Assembly (NCBI GenBank): GCA_038238915.1
Contig: JBBSFH010000016.1
Location: forward strand, 20,955-84,954
Source: JAVVHE01 sp038238915
GTDB taxonomy: Bacteria > Pseudomonadota > Alphaproteobacteria > Sphingomonadales > Sphingomonadaceae
Length of the DNA: 64,000 bases
Direction of reading: 5' to 3'
Under the pieces are notes generated by a model. That model was not told where the DNA came from. It did not search any database and saw only the letters and a list, made by a program, of their open reading frames with translations. The first letter of the stretch is position 1. Each line of letters begins with the position of its first letter. Shown here one piece after another: positions 42,621 to 51,339 of the stretch. A program made the position numbers and the translations under genes.

Positions 42621-44753
42621 ATGACCGATCCCCTCGCCGCCTGGACCACAGCCGCTTGGAAGGAAAGCAAGGGCGTCGACCTCTCGTGGCACACGCCCGA
42701 ACGCCTGACGATCAAGCCGCTCTATACCGCCGCCGACACCGCCAACATCGATCCGGGACTGCCCGGCGAGGCTCCGTACACGCGCGGCGTGCGCGCGACG
42801 ATGTATGCTGGGCGGCCGTGGACGATCCGGCAATATGCGGGGTTTTCGACGGCGGAGGCTTCGAACGCGTTCTACCGGCGCAATCTGGCGGCGGGGCAGC
42901 GGGGGCTTTCGGTCGCGTTCGATCTCGCCACGCATCGGGGCTACGACAGCGATCATCCGCGCGTGACCGGCGACGTTGGCAAGGCGGGCGTAGCGATCGA
43001 CTCGGTCGAAGACATGAAGCTGCTGTTCGACGGCATCCCGCTCGATCAGATGTCGGTCAGCATGACGATGAACGGCGCGATCCTGCCGTGCCTCGCCTTC
43101 TATATCGTCGCGGCGGAAGAACAGGGCGTCGCACAAGCCGCGCTCGACGGCACGGTCCAGAACGATATCCTCAAAGAGTTCATGGTCCGCAACACCTATA
43201 TCTATCCGCCCGAACCCTCGATGCGGATTGTCGCGGACATCATCCAGTACACGTCCGCGCACATGCCCAAGTTCAATTCGATTTCGATCAGCGGCTACCA
43301 CATGCACGAAGCGGGCGCGACCGCCGTGCAAGAACTGGCCTTCACGCTCGCCGACGGCCGCGAATACGCGCGCACCGCCACCGCGCGCGGCCTCGCCATC
43401 GACAGCTTCGCCCCCCGCCTGAGCTTCTTCTTCGCGATCGGGATGAACTTCTTCATGGAGATCGCCAAACTGCGCGCCGCGCGCACGCTCTGGTCCGAAA
43501 TCATGACCGATCTGGGTGCCAAAGATCCGCGCAGCCTCATGCTGCGCACCCACTGCCAGACGAGCGGCGTCAGCCTCACCGAACGCGATCCGTACAATAA
43601 TGTCGTGCGCACCGCCTACGAAGCGCTCGCCGCCGTGCTGGGCGGCACCCAGTCGCTCCACACCAACGCGCTCGACGAAGCGATTGCGCTCCCCACCGAT
43701 TTCTCCGCCCGCATAGCACGCAACACCCAGCTCATACTCCAGCACGAAACCGGCGTCCCCCACGTCGTCGATCCCTTGGGCGGCAGCTATTATGTGGAAG
43801 CGCTCACCGCCGAACTCGTGGCCGCCGCGCGGACGCTGATCGCGCAGATGGACGCCGCAGGCGGCATGACCGCCGCGATCCAGTCGGGCATCCCCCAAAC
43901 CCACATCGAGACCGCCGCCGCCGCCACGCAGGCGCGCATCGACAACGGCGAGCAGACCGTCATCGGCGTCAACAAGTTCGTGGCCCCCGACGAAACCCGC
44001 GTCGATCACCTCGATATCGACAACGTCGCGGTGCGCGAAAGCCAGATCGCCCGCCTCGCGCACCTGCGCGCCACCCGCGACGAACCCGCCTGCCGCGCCG
44101 CGCTCGAAGCTCTCACGCAGGGCGCGCGCGCGCACGCCAACCTCCTCGCGCTCACCATCGAAGCCGCCCGCGCACGCGCCAGCCTGGGCGAAATCAGCAC
44201 GGCAATGGAAACCGTCTTCGGCCGGCACGCGGTCGCCGCCACCAAGGTCAGCGGCGTCTACGCCAGAACCTTCGGCCAGGACCCCCGCGTCGGCGCGATC
44301 CGCGACGGCATCGCGTCCGTCACCCGCCGCATTGGCCACACCCCGCGCGTGCTTATCGCCAAGATGGGCCAGGACGGCCACGATCGCGGCGCCAAGGTGG
44401 TCGGCAGCGCCTACGCCGATTTCGGCTTCGGAGTCGTGATGGGCCCGCTGTTCCAGAAGCCCGAGGAAGCCGCCGCGCTCGCCATCGCCGAAAACGTCGA
44501 TATCGTCGGCGCGTCGAGCCTCGCGGCGGGCCACAAGACGCTGATCCCCGAACTAATCGCCGAACTCCGCCGCCAGGGCGGCGGCCACATCAAGGTCGTC
44601 GCGGGCGGCGTCATTCCAGCAGGCGATTACGAGGCCCTGCGCACGGCAGGCGTCGCGAGCATCTTCGGCCCCGGCACCAATCTGGTCGAGGCGGCGGCCG
44701 AACTGCTGCGACTCCTTGGCCATAACATGGCGCCGCTCGACGAAGCCGCCTAA
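42621..44753 (+). CDS. scpA: Methylmalonyl-CoA mutase, large catalytic subunit
   Basis: 710 aa, B12-dependent interconversion of (R)-methylmalonyl-CoA and succinyl-CoA, for propionate use. TIM-barrel part with RGVRATMYAGRPWTIRQYAG, LSVAFDLATHRGYDSDHPRV and RTHCQTSGVSLTERDPYNN; cobalamin domain with the DxHxxG motif in GQDGHDRGAKVV near residue 585 and GASSLAAGHKT near 635. Ends NMAPLDEAA. A small-subunit (mutA-like) gene is not adjacent, so a homodimeric enzyme is likely. A degraded copy of its last 31 codons lies at 45482-45578. Confidence 0.96.
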   Translation: MTDPLAAWTTAAWKESKGVDLSWHTPERLTIKPLYTAADTANIDPGLPGEAPYTRGVRATMYAGRPWTIRQYAGFSTAEASNAFYRRNLAAGQRGLSVAFDLATHRGYDSDHPRVTGDVGKAGVAIDSVEDMKLLFDGIPLDQMSVSMTMNGAILPCLAFYIVAAEEQGVAQAALDGTVQNDILKEFMVRNTYIYPPEPSMRIVADIIQYTSAHMPKFNSISISGYHMHEAGATAVQELAFTLADGREYARTATARGLAIDSFAPRLSFFFAIGMNFFMEIAKLRAARTLWSEIMTDLGAKDPRSLMLRTHCQTSGVSLTERDPYNNVVRTAYEALAAVLGGTQSLHTNALDEAIALPTDFSARIARNTQLILQHETGVPHVVDPLGGSYYVEALTAELVAAARTLIAQMDAAGGMTAAIQSGIPQTHIETAAAATQARIDNGEQTVIGVNKFVAPDETRVDHLDIDNVAVRESQIARLAHLRATRDEPACRAALEALTQGARAHANLLALTIEAARARASLGEISTAMETVFGRHAVAATKVSGVYARTFGQDPRVGAIRDGIASVTRRIGHTPRVLIAKMGQDGHDRGAKVVGSAYADFGFGVVMGPLFQKPEEAAALAIAENVDIVGASSLAAGHKTLIPELIAELRRQGGGHIKVVAGGVIPAGDYEALRTAGVASIFGPGTNLVEAAAELLRLLGHNMAPLDEAA

Positions 44754-44778
44754 CTCCGGGGCAGATCGCCAAGGGAAC

Positions 44779-45387
44779 ATGCGCATGTCCGATACCGATT
44801 CGATGATCAGCGTTGAACTCAACGTCGATCGCAATCCCGTGCGCTTCACCGCCGAGCAGTTCGAGTTGATGACCAAGGCGGGCGTGTTCGCCAACGCCGA
44901 TGGCAAGACCGAGCTGGTGCGCGGCGTTCTCTACAGCGTTCAGTCCCGCTTCGCGCCCCACACGCGCAACCGGGACGAACTCGCCTTCGTCCTCGAATCG
45001 ATCTTCGGTGACTCAGGCGAATATTGCCTCGGTCGCGCCGCACGCATCCGCCTGTCGGAAACTAGCGTCGTGCAGCCCGATCTCACGATCCTGCGCCGCA
45101 CCGGGGCGGGTAGCGCCACCATCCTGCCTGCGGATGTACTCGCGCTGGCGATCGAGATCGTCGCGATCGACGCCGAAGCAGGCTCGGGCCCCAAGGTCCA
45201 GGATTACGCAGCCGCTGGCGTTCCCGGCCTGTGGATCGTCGAGATCGGCACCGGCCTCGTCCATGTCTTCGAGCAGCCCGCCACCAGCGGCTATGCCGTG
45301 CGCCGTACCGTCCGCTTCGGCGATCCGATCGCACTCAAACCTATCGCGAATGTCGAGATCGTCATCCCTGAGGGCGGTTTCGCCTGA
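44779..45387 (+). CDS. Uma2 family (DUF820) putative endonuclease
   Basis: 202 aa. Restriction-endonuclease-like fold of the Uma2/DUF820 family: FTAEQFELMTKAGVF and GKTELVRGVLYSV at the N-terminus, VVQPDLTILRR with the catalytic-type PD near residue 98, LALAIEIVA acidic strand, and KVQDYAAAGVPGLWIVEIG, the family's late signature. Biological role unknown, often in mobile or expanded sets. ATG 44779 follows AAGGGA; starts 25 bp after scpA. Lies between scpA and the duplication scar. Confidence 0.85.
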   Translation: MRMSDTDSMISVELNVDRNPVRFTAEQFELMTKAGVFANADGKTELVRGVLYSVQSRFAPHTRNRDELAFVLESIFGDSGEYCLGRAARIRLSETSVVQPDLTILRRTGAGSATILPADVLALAIEIVAIDAEAGSGPKVQDYAAAGVPGLWIVEIGTGLVHVFEQPATSGYAVRRTVRFGDPIALKPIANVEIVIPEGGFA

Positions 45388-45388
45388 G

Positions 45389-45447
45389 CCCACGCGCTCC
45401 AACGAGGATACCGCGACCTTCACGATCAAAGGCCGCAACACCCCAGA
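45389..45447 (+). pseudogene. Remnant of the uvrC start
   Basis: Translated in one frame this reads TRSNEDTATFTIKGRNTPD, against TRFNEDAATYTVKGRDAPD at codons 15-33 of the intact uvrC (46366-48300): 13 of 19 identical. Similarity stops abruptly after 45447. Too short to be functional. Confidence 0.72.
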
Positions 45448-45481
45448 CAGAAGCAGGTATCGCGGTGCGACTAGCGCGTGG

Positions 45482-45578
45482 CGGCATCTTCGGCACCCGC
45501 ATCGCGCTCACCGAGGCGGCGGCCGAACTGCTGCGCTCGTTTCGCTACAATATGCCGCCGCTCCAGCAAGCAGCGTAA
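45482..45578 (+). pseudogene. Remnant of the methylmalonyl-CoA mutase 3-prime end
   Basis: Reads GIFGTRIALTEAAAELLRSF then RYNMPPLQQAA and a TAA stop, against SIFGPGTNLVEAAAELLRLL then GHNMAPLDEAA and stop in scpA; about 18 of 31 residues identical and the nucleotide block GAGGCGGCGGCCGAACTGCT exact. Follows the uvrC remnant by about 35 bp, giving the order expected if a scpA-uvrC unit was duplicated in tandem and then deleted internally. Confidence 0.8.
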
Positions 45579-45722
45579 ATCCGGCAATTTCCTTGCCCAG
45601 CGTGGAGGCCACAAGGGACGATCCAAGCAACGCGGGCAGCAAGCGCCGCACTGCGTCGATTTGCAACTGGCCGATACCAGTCATTTGCTATATGAATCCT
45701 AAGTCAAATCAGGGAGACAATC

Positions 45723-46280
45723 ATGCGACACAACATCATCCTCGCCACTGCACTTGCCGCCTCCGTAACGATTGTCGCGTTGCCTGCGAGCGCAACTTTC
45801 TATGAGACTGCGCTACTCGGAACGGATCAGGTGCCGCCCGTTATCACCAGCGCGCGCGGCTTCGCCTCGGTCGAGATCGTTGGCGATACGTTGATCGCCA
45901 ATGTCAGGTTCCGGGGCCTCGCGGACGCGGGCGTGTTCGGCCACATCCATTGCTGCGCACCCGATGGCACCAACACGGGCGTGGCGATCCCCTTCACGGT
46001 GATCCCCGCCCTCCAGACGGCCAGCTTCACCCAGACCTTCGATCTGCTCGCCACGTCTACCTACACCGGCGGCTTCCTTGCGGCCCACGGCGGCACCGCG
46101 ATCGGCGCGCGCGACGCTTTGCTGACCGGGTTGGCCGCGTTCCAGAGCTACGTGAACATCCACGATGCCACGCACGGTGGGGGCGAAATCCGCGGCCAGC
46201 TCGCGGTGCCCGAGGCGGCGACGCTTGGCCTGTTCGGCATGGGCATCGCAGGGCTGGCGTTGGCTCGCCGCCGCGGCTGA
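45723..46280 (+). CDS. CHRD domain protein with PEP-CTERM tail
   Basis: 185 aa. Signal peptide (to VALPASA), then one CHRD domain: GTDQVPPVITSARGFASVEI, FGHIHCCAPDGTNTGVAIPF, and YVNIHDATHGGGEIRGQL with the conserved His residues. C-terminus VPEAATLGLFGMGIAGLALA then RRRG is a PEP-CTERM signal with PEA. CHRD proteins are exported and of unknown biochemical role. ATG 45723 preceded by AGGGAGA. Followed by a stem-loop. Confidence 0.88.
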   Translation: MRHNIILATALAASVTIVALPASATFYETALLGTDQVPPVITSARGFASVEIVGDTLIANVRFRGLADAGVFGHIHCCAPDGTNTGVAIPFTVIPALQTASFTQTFDLLATSTYTGGFLAAHGGTAIGARDALLTGLAAFQSYVNIHDATHGGGEIRGQLAVPEAATLGLFGMGIAGLALARRRG

Positions 46281-46293
46281 GCTTACTGAGGGC

Positions 46294-46326
46294 GACGGCG
46301 GGCGACGCGCTCCGCCGTCCGCCGTC
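46294..46326 (+). terminator. Stem-loop after the CHRD gene
   Basis: Eight-bp stem GACGGCGG/CCGCCGTC with 17-base loop, beginning 13 bp after the stop codon. GC-rich but followed by GCACTTCA rather than a T run; moderate terminator candidate. Confidence 0.4.
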
Positions 46327-46365
46327 GCACTTCACGCCCCGGTCGCCCGAGCCTAGATCGGGCGC

Positions 46366-48300
46366 GTGCCCCGCTCCAAAGCCGATCACCCCGGCGGCCC
46401 CGCCACGCGCTTCAACGAAGACGCCGCGACCTATACGGTCAAGGGTCGGGACGCGCCCGATCTGGACGCGGGCGTCGCTGCAATCCGCGCGACCGTAAAG
46501 GCGTTGACCGCACAGCCGGGCGTGTACCGGATGCTCGATAGCGCTGGCGACGTGCTGTATGTCGGCAAGGCGCGCGCGCTGAAATCGCGCGTCACCAACT
46601 ATACCCAGATTGCTAACCTGCCCAGGCGCCTGCAACGCATGGTCTCGCAGACGCGCGGCATGGAAATCGTCACCACCGGCTCCGAAGCCGAGGCGCTGCT
46701 GATGGAAGCGCAACTGATCAAGCGCTTCCGCCCGCCCTATAACGTGCTGCTGCGCGATGACAAAAGTTTCCCTTTCATCTTCCTCAAGGAAGACCACGCC
46801 TTCCCGCGCGTCTCCAAACATCGTGGCGCGCGCACCGGCAAAGGCATCTACTACGGCCCCTTTGCCAGCGCCGGTGCCGTCACCACCACGCTCAACGCCC
46901 TGCAGAAGGTCTTCCTGCTGCGATCGTGCAGCGACCATTTCTTCGCCAACCGCAGCCGCCCCTGTCTGCTCCACCAGATCAAGCGCTGCTCCGCGCCCTG
47001 TGTGGGCCGCATCGACGCCCCCGCCTACGAAGACCTCGTCCACGACGCCAAGGCCTTCCTCAGCGGCAAATCGAACGCGGTCCACACCAAGCTGCAAGCC
47101 CAGATGGGGCAGGCCGCCACCGCAATGGAGTTCGAAACCGCCGCCATCATCCGCGACCGATTGCGCGCGCTCACGCTGGTGCAGGGCGGCCAGTCGCTCG
47201 CCGCGGTGGGCACCGGGGACGCGGACGTGATCGCCATCGCCAGCGCTGGGGGATGCGTGTGCATCCAGATTTTCTTCATCCGCGGCGGCCAGAACTGGGG
47301 CCACCGCGCCTTCTTCCCCAGCCACACCGAGGATTTGTCCGAGGAAGAAGTCCTCCTCGCCTTCCTCGCCCAATTCTACGCGGACATGCCGCCGCCGCGC
47401 GAACTGCTGCTCGACCGGCTGCCCGCGGAAGCCGAACTGCTCGCCGAGGCGCTATCCGCAAAAGCCGGTCGCCGCGTCCAGGTCCGCCACGGCCAGCGCG
47501 GCTCGGGCCGCCGCCTCGTCGCGCAGGCCAAGCGCAATGCCGAGGAAGCCATCGCGCGGCGGATGGCCGAATCCAGCACCCACGCAGCCCTGCTCAGGGA
47601 AATGGCCGAGACCTTCGACCTCCCCGGCCCACCGCGCCGCATCGAGGTCTACGACAACAGCCACATCCAGGGCGCGCACGCGCTTGGTGCGATGATCGTC
47701 GCCGGACCCGAAGGCTTCCGCAAGAACCAGTATCGCAAGTTCAACATGGATAAAGATTTGGCAGGAGGCGGCGACGATTTCGCGATGATGAAAGCAATGC
47801 TCGCCCGCCGCTTCGCCCGCCTCGAACGCGAGGATCCCGATCGGACCGACTGGCCCGATCTCCTGCTGATCGATGGCGGCAAGGGGCAAGTATCGGCGGC
47901 ACGCGAAATCCTCGAGGAATCAGGCGCGCACGATGTCCCCATCGTCGGCGTGGCGAAAGGGCCGGATCGCAACGCGGGGCGCGAAACCTTCCACCTGCCC
48001 GACGGCCGCGAACTCAGCCTGCCGATGAACGCGCCCCTGCTCTTCCACCTCCAACGCCTGCGCGACGAAGCGCACCGCTTCGTCATCGGCGGCCACCGCG
48101 CCAAGCGGTCCAAAGCCATCGGCGCATCCCCACTCGACGAAGTCCCCGGCATCGGTCCCGCCCGTAAACGCGCGCTACTGCTGCAATTCGGTACCGGCCG
48201 CGCGGTCAGGGGCGCGTCGCTGGAAGACCTCGAACGCGCGCCGGGCGTGTCCAAAGCGGTCGCGCGCGCGGTGTACGATCACTTCCACCCGGGAGGTTAA
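46366..48300 (+). CDS. uvrC: Excinuclease ABC subunit C
   Basis: 644 aa from GTG 46366. GIY-YIG nuclease (QPGVYRMLDSAGDVLYVGKA near residue 49), UVR/UvrB-binding motif (VHTKLQAQMGQAATAMEFET near 235), RNase H-like 5-prime incision domain (RIEVYDNSHIQGAHALGAMI near 425) and C-terminal helix-hairpin-helix (EVPGIGPARKRALLLQFG). Makes the dual incision in nucleotide excision repair. The family often begins closer to the GIY-YIG domain, but the N-terminal extension here is conserved in the remnant at 45389-45447, which supports the long start. Confidence 0.95.
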   Translation: MPRSKADHPGGPATRFNEDAATYTVKGRDAPDLDAGVAAIRATVKALTAQPGVYRMLDSAGDVLYVGKARALKSRVTNYTQIANLPRRLQRMVSQTRGMEIVTTGSEAEALLMEAQLIKRFRPPYNVLLRDDKSFPFIFLKEDHAFPRVSKHRGARTGKGIYYGPFASAGAVTTTLNALQKVFLLRSCSDHFFANRSRPCLLHQIKRCSAPCVGRIDAPAYEDLVHDAKAFLSGKSNAVHTKLQAQMGQAATAMEFETAAIIRDRLRALTLVQGGQSLAAVGTGDADVIAIASAGGCVCIQIFFIRGGQNWGHRAFFPSHTEDLSEEEVLLAFLAQFYADMPPPRELLLDRLPAEAELLAEALSAKAGRRVQVRHGQRGSGRRLVAQAKRNAEEAIARRMAESSTHAALLREMAETFDLPGPPRRIEVYDNSHIQGAHALGAMIVAGPEGFRKNQYRKFNMDKDLAGGGDDFAMMKAMLARRFARLEREDPDRTDWPDLLLIDGGKGQVSAAREILEESGAHDVPIVGVAKGPDRNAGRETFHLPDGRELSLPMNAPLLFHLQRLRDEAHRFVIGGHRAKRSKAIGASPLDEVPGIGPARKRALLLQFGTGRAVRGASLEDLERAPGVSKAVARAVYDHFHPGG

Positions 48301-48304
48301 GGCC

Positions 48305-49156
48305 TCAGCGATCGACGACCCAAATTCCCTTTGCGCAGCGAAGCGCGATCCGCGAAGCGAGATCGCCAGCGGCGGCGTGTTTGGCGACGAACCGCCGGAA
48401 CGCCTCCATCCCCAGAGAATCGTCGTCGACCGCGAAGGCGAAGCTATCTCGGTCGAGAACATAAACGTGGATGTTGCGCCCGAACGCGCTGGTCGCATCC
48501 GGGCTGCAAGTGGCACCGTTTGCGAGCAGCCCGGTCGCAAGTCCGCTCGCCGCGCCGATCGCGCTCAGCCCTTCTTCCTCGCCCGCCACATGGCCGATGC
48601 TGACGGGTCCCATCCGGGCCTTCAGATTGGCGGCCGCCCGCGCGAATGCCTCGTCCTCGGTGAACTTGAGCGACGCAAGGTCTGCGCGTGTCGCCCAGCG
48701 AAGCGATTCCGGACTATCGAACGCCAGAAGCTCGATCAGGTCGCCCGCGAACGGCCGCAGCACCAACGTCGGCCCAAGCTGCGGCACGTCGCGCAGCTTC
48801 TTTGGCCGGATTACCATCACAAGTTGCTCGACAGACTTGCCCGTGGTCGTGGGCGCGAACGTAGCGAGGCGCGCCCATTTGCCGAGCAAGTCGTTAAGCT
48901 GATCGGGACGCGCGAGATACTCCGCGCGCGCATTTTCAACCGCTAGCGCGCCCGACGTCCCGCCTGCGCCCGTGATTTTGAGCGTCTGAGGGTTGACCAC
49001 CGTCACCGTGGCGGACCGGCTCTCCGCATGGATCCGCGCGACGAGAGCGTCACGGAAATGATCGAGGTCGAGGAACTGCGACGCGCTGCGCGCTGGCAGC
49101 CATGATCCCGAAAGCGCGATCAATAAAGCGAAAATCATTTGTCTACCACACCGCAT
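48305..49156 (-). CDS. Exported DUF1444 (YtpQ)-like protein
   Basis: 283 aa. Signal peptide (to about residue 25, PARSAS). The layout resembles DUF1444: VENARAEYLARPDQLNDLLG, then VMVIRPKK, a strand pair, and FTEDEAFARAAANLKARM, the usual 'Al.NL' segment. Role unknown. ATG 49156 chosen because GGGAG is 8 bases upstream; ATG 49138 is possible. Convergent with uvrC, 4 bp between stops. Confidence 0.65.
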   Translation of the reverse strand: MRCGRQMIFALLIALSGSWLPARSASQFLDLDHFRDALVARIHAESRSATVTVVNPQTLKITGAGGTSGALAVENARAEYLARPDQLNDLLGKWARLATFAPTTTGKSVEQLVMVIRPKKLRDVPQLGPTLVLRPFAGDLIELLAFDSPESLRWATRADLASLKFTEDEAFARAAANLKARMGPVSIGHVAGEEEGLSAIGAASGLATGLLANGATCSPDATSAFGRNIHVYVLDRDSFAFAVDDDSLGMEAFRRFVAKHAAAGDLASRIALRCAKGIWVVDR

Positions 49157-49209
49157 GTGAAACGCTCCCGACGGTTGGACCGTCCATTACCGGTGCGCCC
49201 CGACCGCGA

Positions 49210-50073
49210 TCATCGCGTCGGCACCGGCTCCGGTCCCGAATAGTCGTAGAACCCGCGCCCGCTCTTGCGCCCGGTCCACCCCGCCTCGACCATCTTTCGC
49301 AGCAGGGGAGCGGGGCGGTATTTGGGATCGCCCAGATCGGCGACGAACACCTCCATGATCGACAGCAGCGTATCGAGCCCGATATAGTCCGCGAGCGTCA
49401 GCGGCCCCATCGGATGCGCTGCGCCGAGCCGCATTCCGGCATCAATGTCGCTGACGGTGCCCAAGCCCTCGTCCAAAGCCTGGATCGCCTCGTTCAGCAT
49501 CGGACACAGGATGCGGTTGACGATGAAGCCCGATCGGTCCGACGCGCGGATCGGCGTCTTGCCGAGCGCGCGCACGAAGGCATCAACACGCTCGACGGTG
49601 GCGGGCGCGGTGGCGAGACCGCTGATGATCTCGACCAGCGCCATCACCGGCACCGGGTTGAAGAAATGCACGCCGATGAAGCGATCGGGGCGGTCGGTCG
49701 CCGCCGCCATGCGTGTGATCGAAATCGACGAGGTGTTGGACGCGAGGATCGCGTGCGGGGCGAGATGAAGGCCCTCGAAGATCGCGCGCTTCACCGTCTC
49801 GCGCTCGGTCGCGGCTTCGATGACGATGTCCGCTTCGGCGAAGCGCGCGGTATCGCCCTGCGGATCGATGAGCGCGATCGCGGCTGCCGCCGCCTCGGCG
49901 GTGAGGGCACCCTTGGCCACCTGCCGCGCCATATTCTTCTCGGCAACCGCACGGCCAGCCTCGGCGCGTGCGTGCGAAACATCCGCAAGCAGCACGCGGT
50001 GCCCACCCAGTGCTGCCACATGCGCGATACCGCCGCCCATCAGGCCTGCGCCGATCACCCCAACGGTTGTCAT
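49210..50073 (-). CDS. 3-hydroxybutyryl-CoA dehydrogenase
   Basis: 287 aa. NAD-binding GVIGAGLMGGGIAHVAALGG at the N-terminus, catalytic His in GVHFFNPVPVMALVEII near residue 139, SGFIVNRILCPMLNEAI, and GAAHPMGPLTLADYIGLD in the helical domain. Oxidises (S)-3-hydroxybutyryl-CoA to acetoacetyl-CoA in butyrate or PHB-linked metabolism. A longer frame upstream is shadow sequence. Overlaps the DUF2842 gene (ATGA). Confidence 0.94.
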   Translation of the reverse strand: MTTVGVIGAGLMGGGIAHVAALGGHRVLLADVSHARAEAGRAVAEKNMARQVAKGALTAEAAAAAIALIDPQGDTARFAEADIVIEAATERETVKRAIFEGLHLAPHAILASNTSSISITRMAAATDRPDRFIGVHFFNPVPVMALVEIISGLATAPATVERVDAFVRALGKTPIRASDRSGFIVNRILCPMLNEAIQALDEGLGTVSDIDAGMRLGAAHPMGPLTLADYIGLDTLLSIMEVFVADLGDPKYRPAPLLRKMVEAGWTGRKSGRGFYDYSGPEPVPTR

Positions 50074-50321
50074 CCGATTGTCTCCTTGGGCGCGGGCGTA
50101 GCGGCGCTGCGCGGCTTCGTGAAGCGCCCCGTCTCGGTCCAGCGCGCGAGCGGCATCAACGCGGGCACCCATGCCAGCCCCGCAACCAGATACAGCAGCC
50201 CCTGCGCAAGGATCGGCTGGCGCGCGATCCAGCCCGAAGCCACGCCAACCATCGCCGAATACGCCACCAGCGACAGGATGATCAGGATCGCGCCAAGGGG
50301 TTTGCGGACAACATCGGGCAT
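50070..50321 (-). CDS. DUF2842 membrane protein
   Basis: 83 aa with two membrane segments (about 9-30 and 38-58) and the DUF2842 pattern RKPLGAILIILSLVAYSAM, then PILAQGLLYLVAGLAWVPAL. Small inner-membrane protein of unknown role found throughout alphaproteobacteria. Sits between cyclo-ligase and the hydroxybutyryl-CoA dehydrogenase in one minus-strand run. Confidence 0.88.
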   Translation of the reverse strand: MPDVVRKPLGAILIILSLVAYSAMVGVASGWIARQPILAQGLLYLVAGLAWVPALMPLARWTETGRFTKPRSAATPAPKETIG

Positions 50322-50330
50322 CCAGCGCTC

Positions 50331-50939
50331 CTAGCGCGCGGGCGCGGGTACGATCCACCGCGTCGGTGTCGCAACCGCGTCGAGCGCCATGTCCCACGGA
50401 TCCTCGGGCACGTGCGCGATGATCTGCATGTCCCATGCCAGCCCGATCACGGTGACCGCGCCCCGATCGGGCAGGCTCGCGAGCAGGCGGTCGTAATGCC
50501 CGCCGCCTTGACCCAGCCGATAACCACGCAGGTCGGCGGCGAGCAGCGGAGCGAAGATGATGGACGGCTGCACCGCCGCGCCGCGTGCCGAGGGCTGGCG
50601 CACGCCGAACGGGCCACGCTCGCGCGCGGGGCCGGGGCGGAAGACGCATTCGCTCATCGCGTCGGCGAACCAGGGGATCGCTGTGCCCGGCACGATGCCG
50701 CTGGGATCGATCTCGCCGCCGTGGGGGGCGTAGGAGCCGATGGTCGCGCCCACGGGCAAGTGCGGGCGCACGATCGCTGCGAGCGCGGCCTCCATCGCCG
50801 CGCGCGCATCGGGGGGTAGGCTTGCCACATACGCCCGCCGTACGGCGCGCATCGCAACGCGCAGCGCGGCCTTGTCTCGCGGAAGAGAGAGGTTGGCGGG
50901 ACCGCGTAGGCCGTGGGCCGGAAGATCCTCTGACGCCAT
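50331..50939 (-). CDS. 5-formyltetrahydrofolate cyclo-ligase
   Basis: 202 aa. Converts 5-formyl-THF to 5,10-methenyl-THF with ATP. The signature is LGQGGGHYDRLLASLPDR near residue 145, with KAALRVAMRAVRRAYVAS (basic N-terminal helix), IGSYAPHGGEIDPSGI and VIGLAWDMQ. Directly downstream of the 6S RNA, as is ygfA in E. coli. ATG 50939 used; a start near 50849 would remove part of the N-terminal helix. Confidence 0.92.
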   Translation of the reverse strand: MASEDLPAHGLRGPANLSLPRDKAALRVAMRAVRRAYVASLPPDARAAMEAALAAIVRPHLPVGATIGSYAPHGGEIDPSGIVPGTAIPWFADAMSECVFRPGPARERGPFGVRQPSARGAAVQPSIIFAPLLAADLRGYRLGQGGGHYDRLLASLPDRGAVTVIGLAWDMQIIAHVPEDPWDMALDAVATPTRWIVPAPAR

Positions 50940-50944
50940 TTACG

Positions 50945-51062
50945 TCAGGTGGGAACAGTGTGCAGCGGACCAGGATCCGAACAGAGGCCGCTCCCTTGGA
51001 TGTGATATCGCCTCAGGGATGTTCGCAAAGGCTCGCACCCGGCAGTACCCGCCAACCGCATA
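50945..51062 (-). ncRNA. ssrS: 6S RNA (approximate ends)
   Basis: Minus strand between zapA and the cyclo-ligase gene, the canonical ssrS position. The segment around 51018-50998 reads CCCTGAGGCGATAT-CACATCC, closely matching the E. coli 6S element CCCUGAGCCGAUAU-UUCAU. The flanking arms CGAACA and TGTTCG (about 51026-51021 and 50982-50977) can pair, and GGCGGG with CCCACC can close the rod. 6S RNA traps housekeeping RNA polymerase in stationary phase. Ends are estimated from the E. coli spacing. Confidence 0.85.
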
Positions 51063-51063
51063 G

Positions 51064-51339
51064 TTAGGGCTTGTGCGCGCTCGCCTCAAGGGTGTCCGAG
51101 ACCGCCTCGATCCGCGCGGCGATCTGCTCGATCACGGTGTCCGCCTCGTGCAATTCGTCCGCGAGCGTGATCGCGAGCGCGATCAGCAGCCGCCCCTCCC
51201 CCATCGCGCCCAGACTCTTGGTGAGGGCAGCGGCGCGCGCATCGAGCGTGCGCGCGAGTTCGGCCAGCCGCGTCTCCTCGCCGTCGCGGCAGGTGAGCGC
51301 ATACTGCCGACCGCCCACACGCACCGTCAGTTCAGCCAC
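51064..51339 (-). CDS. zapA: Cell division protein ZapA
   Basis: 91 aa from GTG 51339: VAELTVRVGGRQYALTCRDG, the ZapA N-terminal strand pair, then EETRLAELARTLDARAAAL and a C-terminal coiled coil (LADELHEADTVIEQIAARIE). Bundles FtsZ filaments at the division site. Upstream part of the longer frame is not family-like. Its start overlaps the stop of the small coiled-coil gene. Confidence 0.92.
   Translation of the reverse strand: MAELTVRVGGRQYALTCRDGEETRLAELARTLDARAAALTKSLGAMGEGRLLIALAITLADELHEADTVIEQIAARIEAVSDTLEASAHKP

Noticed and set aside
45723..45740. Sigma-54 promoter before the CHRD PEP-CTERM gene (TGGCC...TTTGC)
   Set aside because: Spacing between GG and GC is 18 rather than 12 bases.
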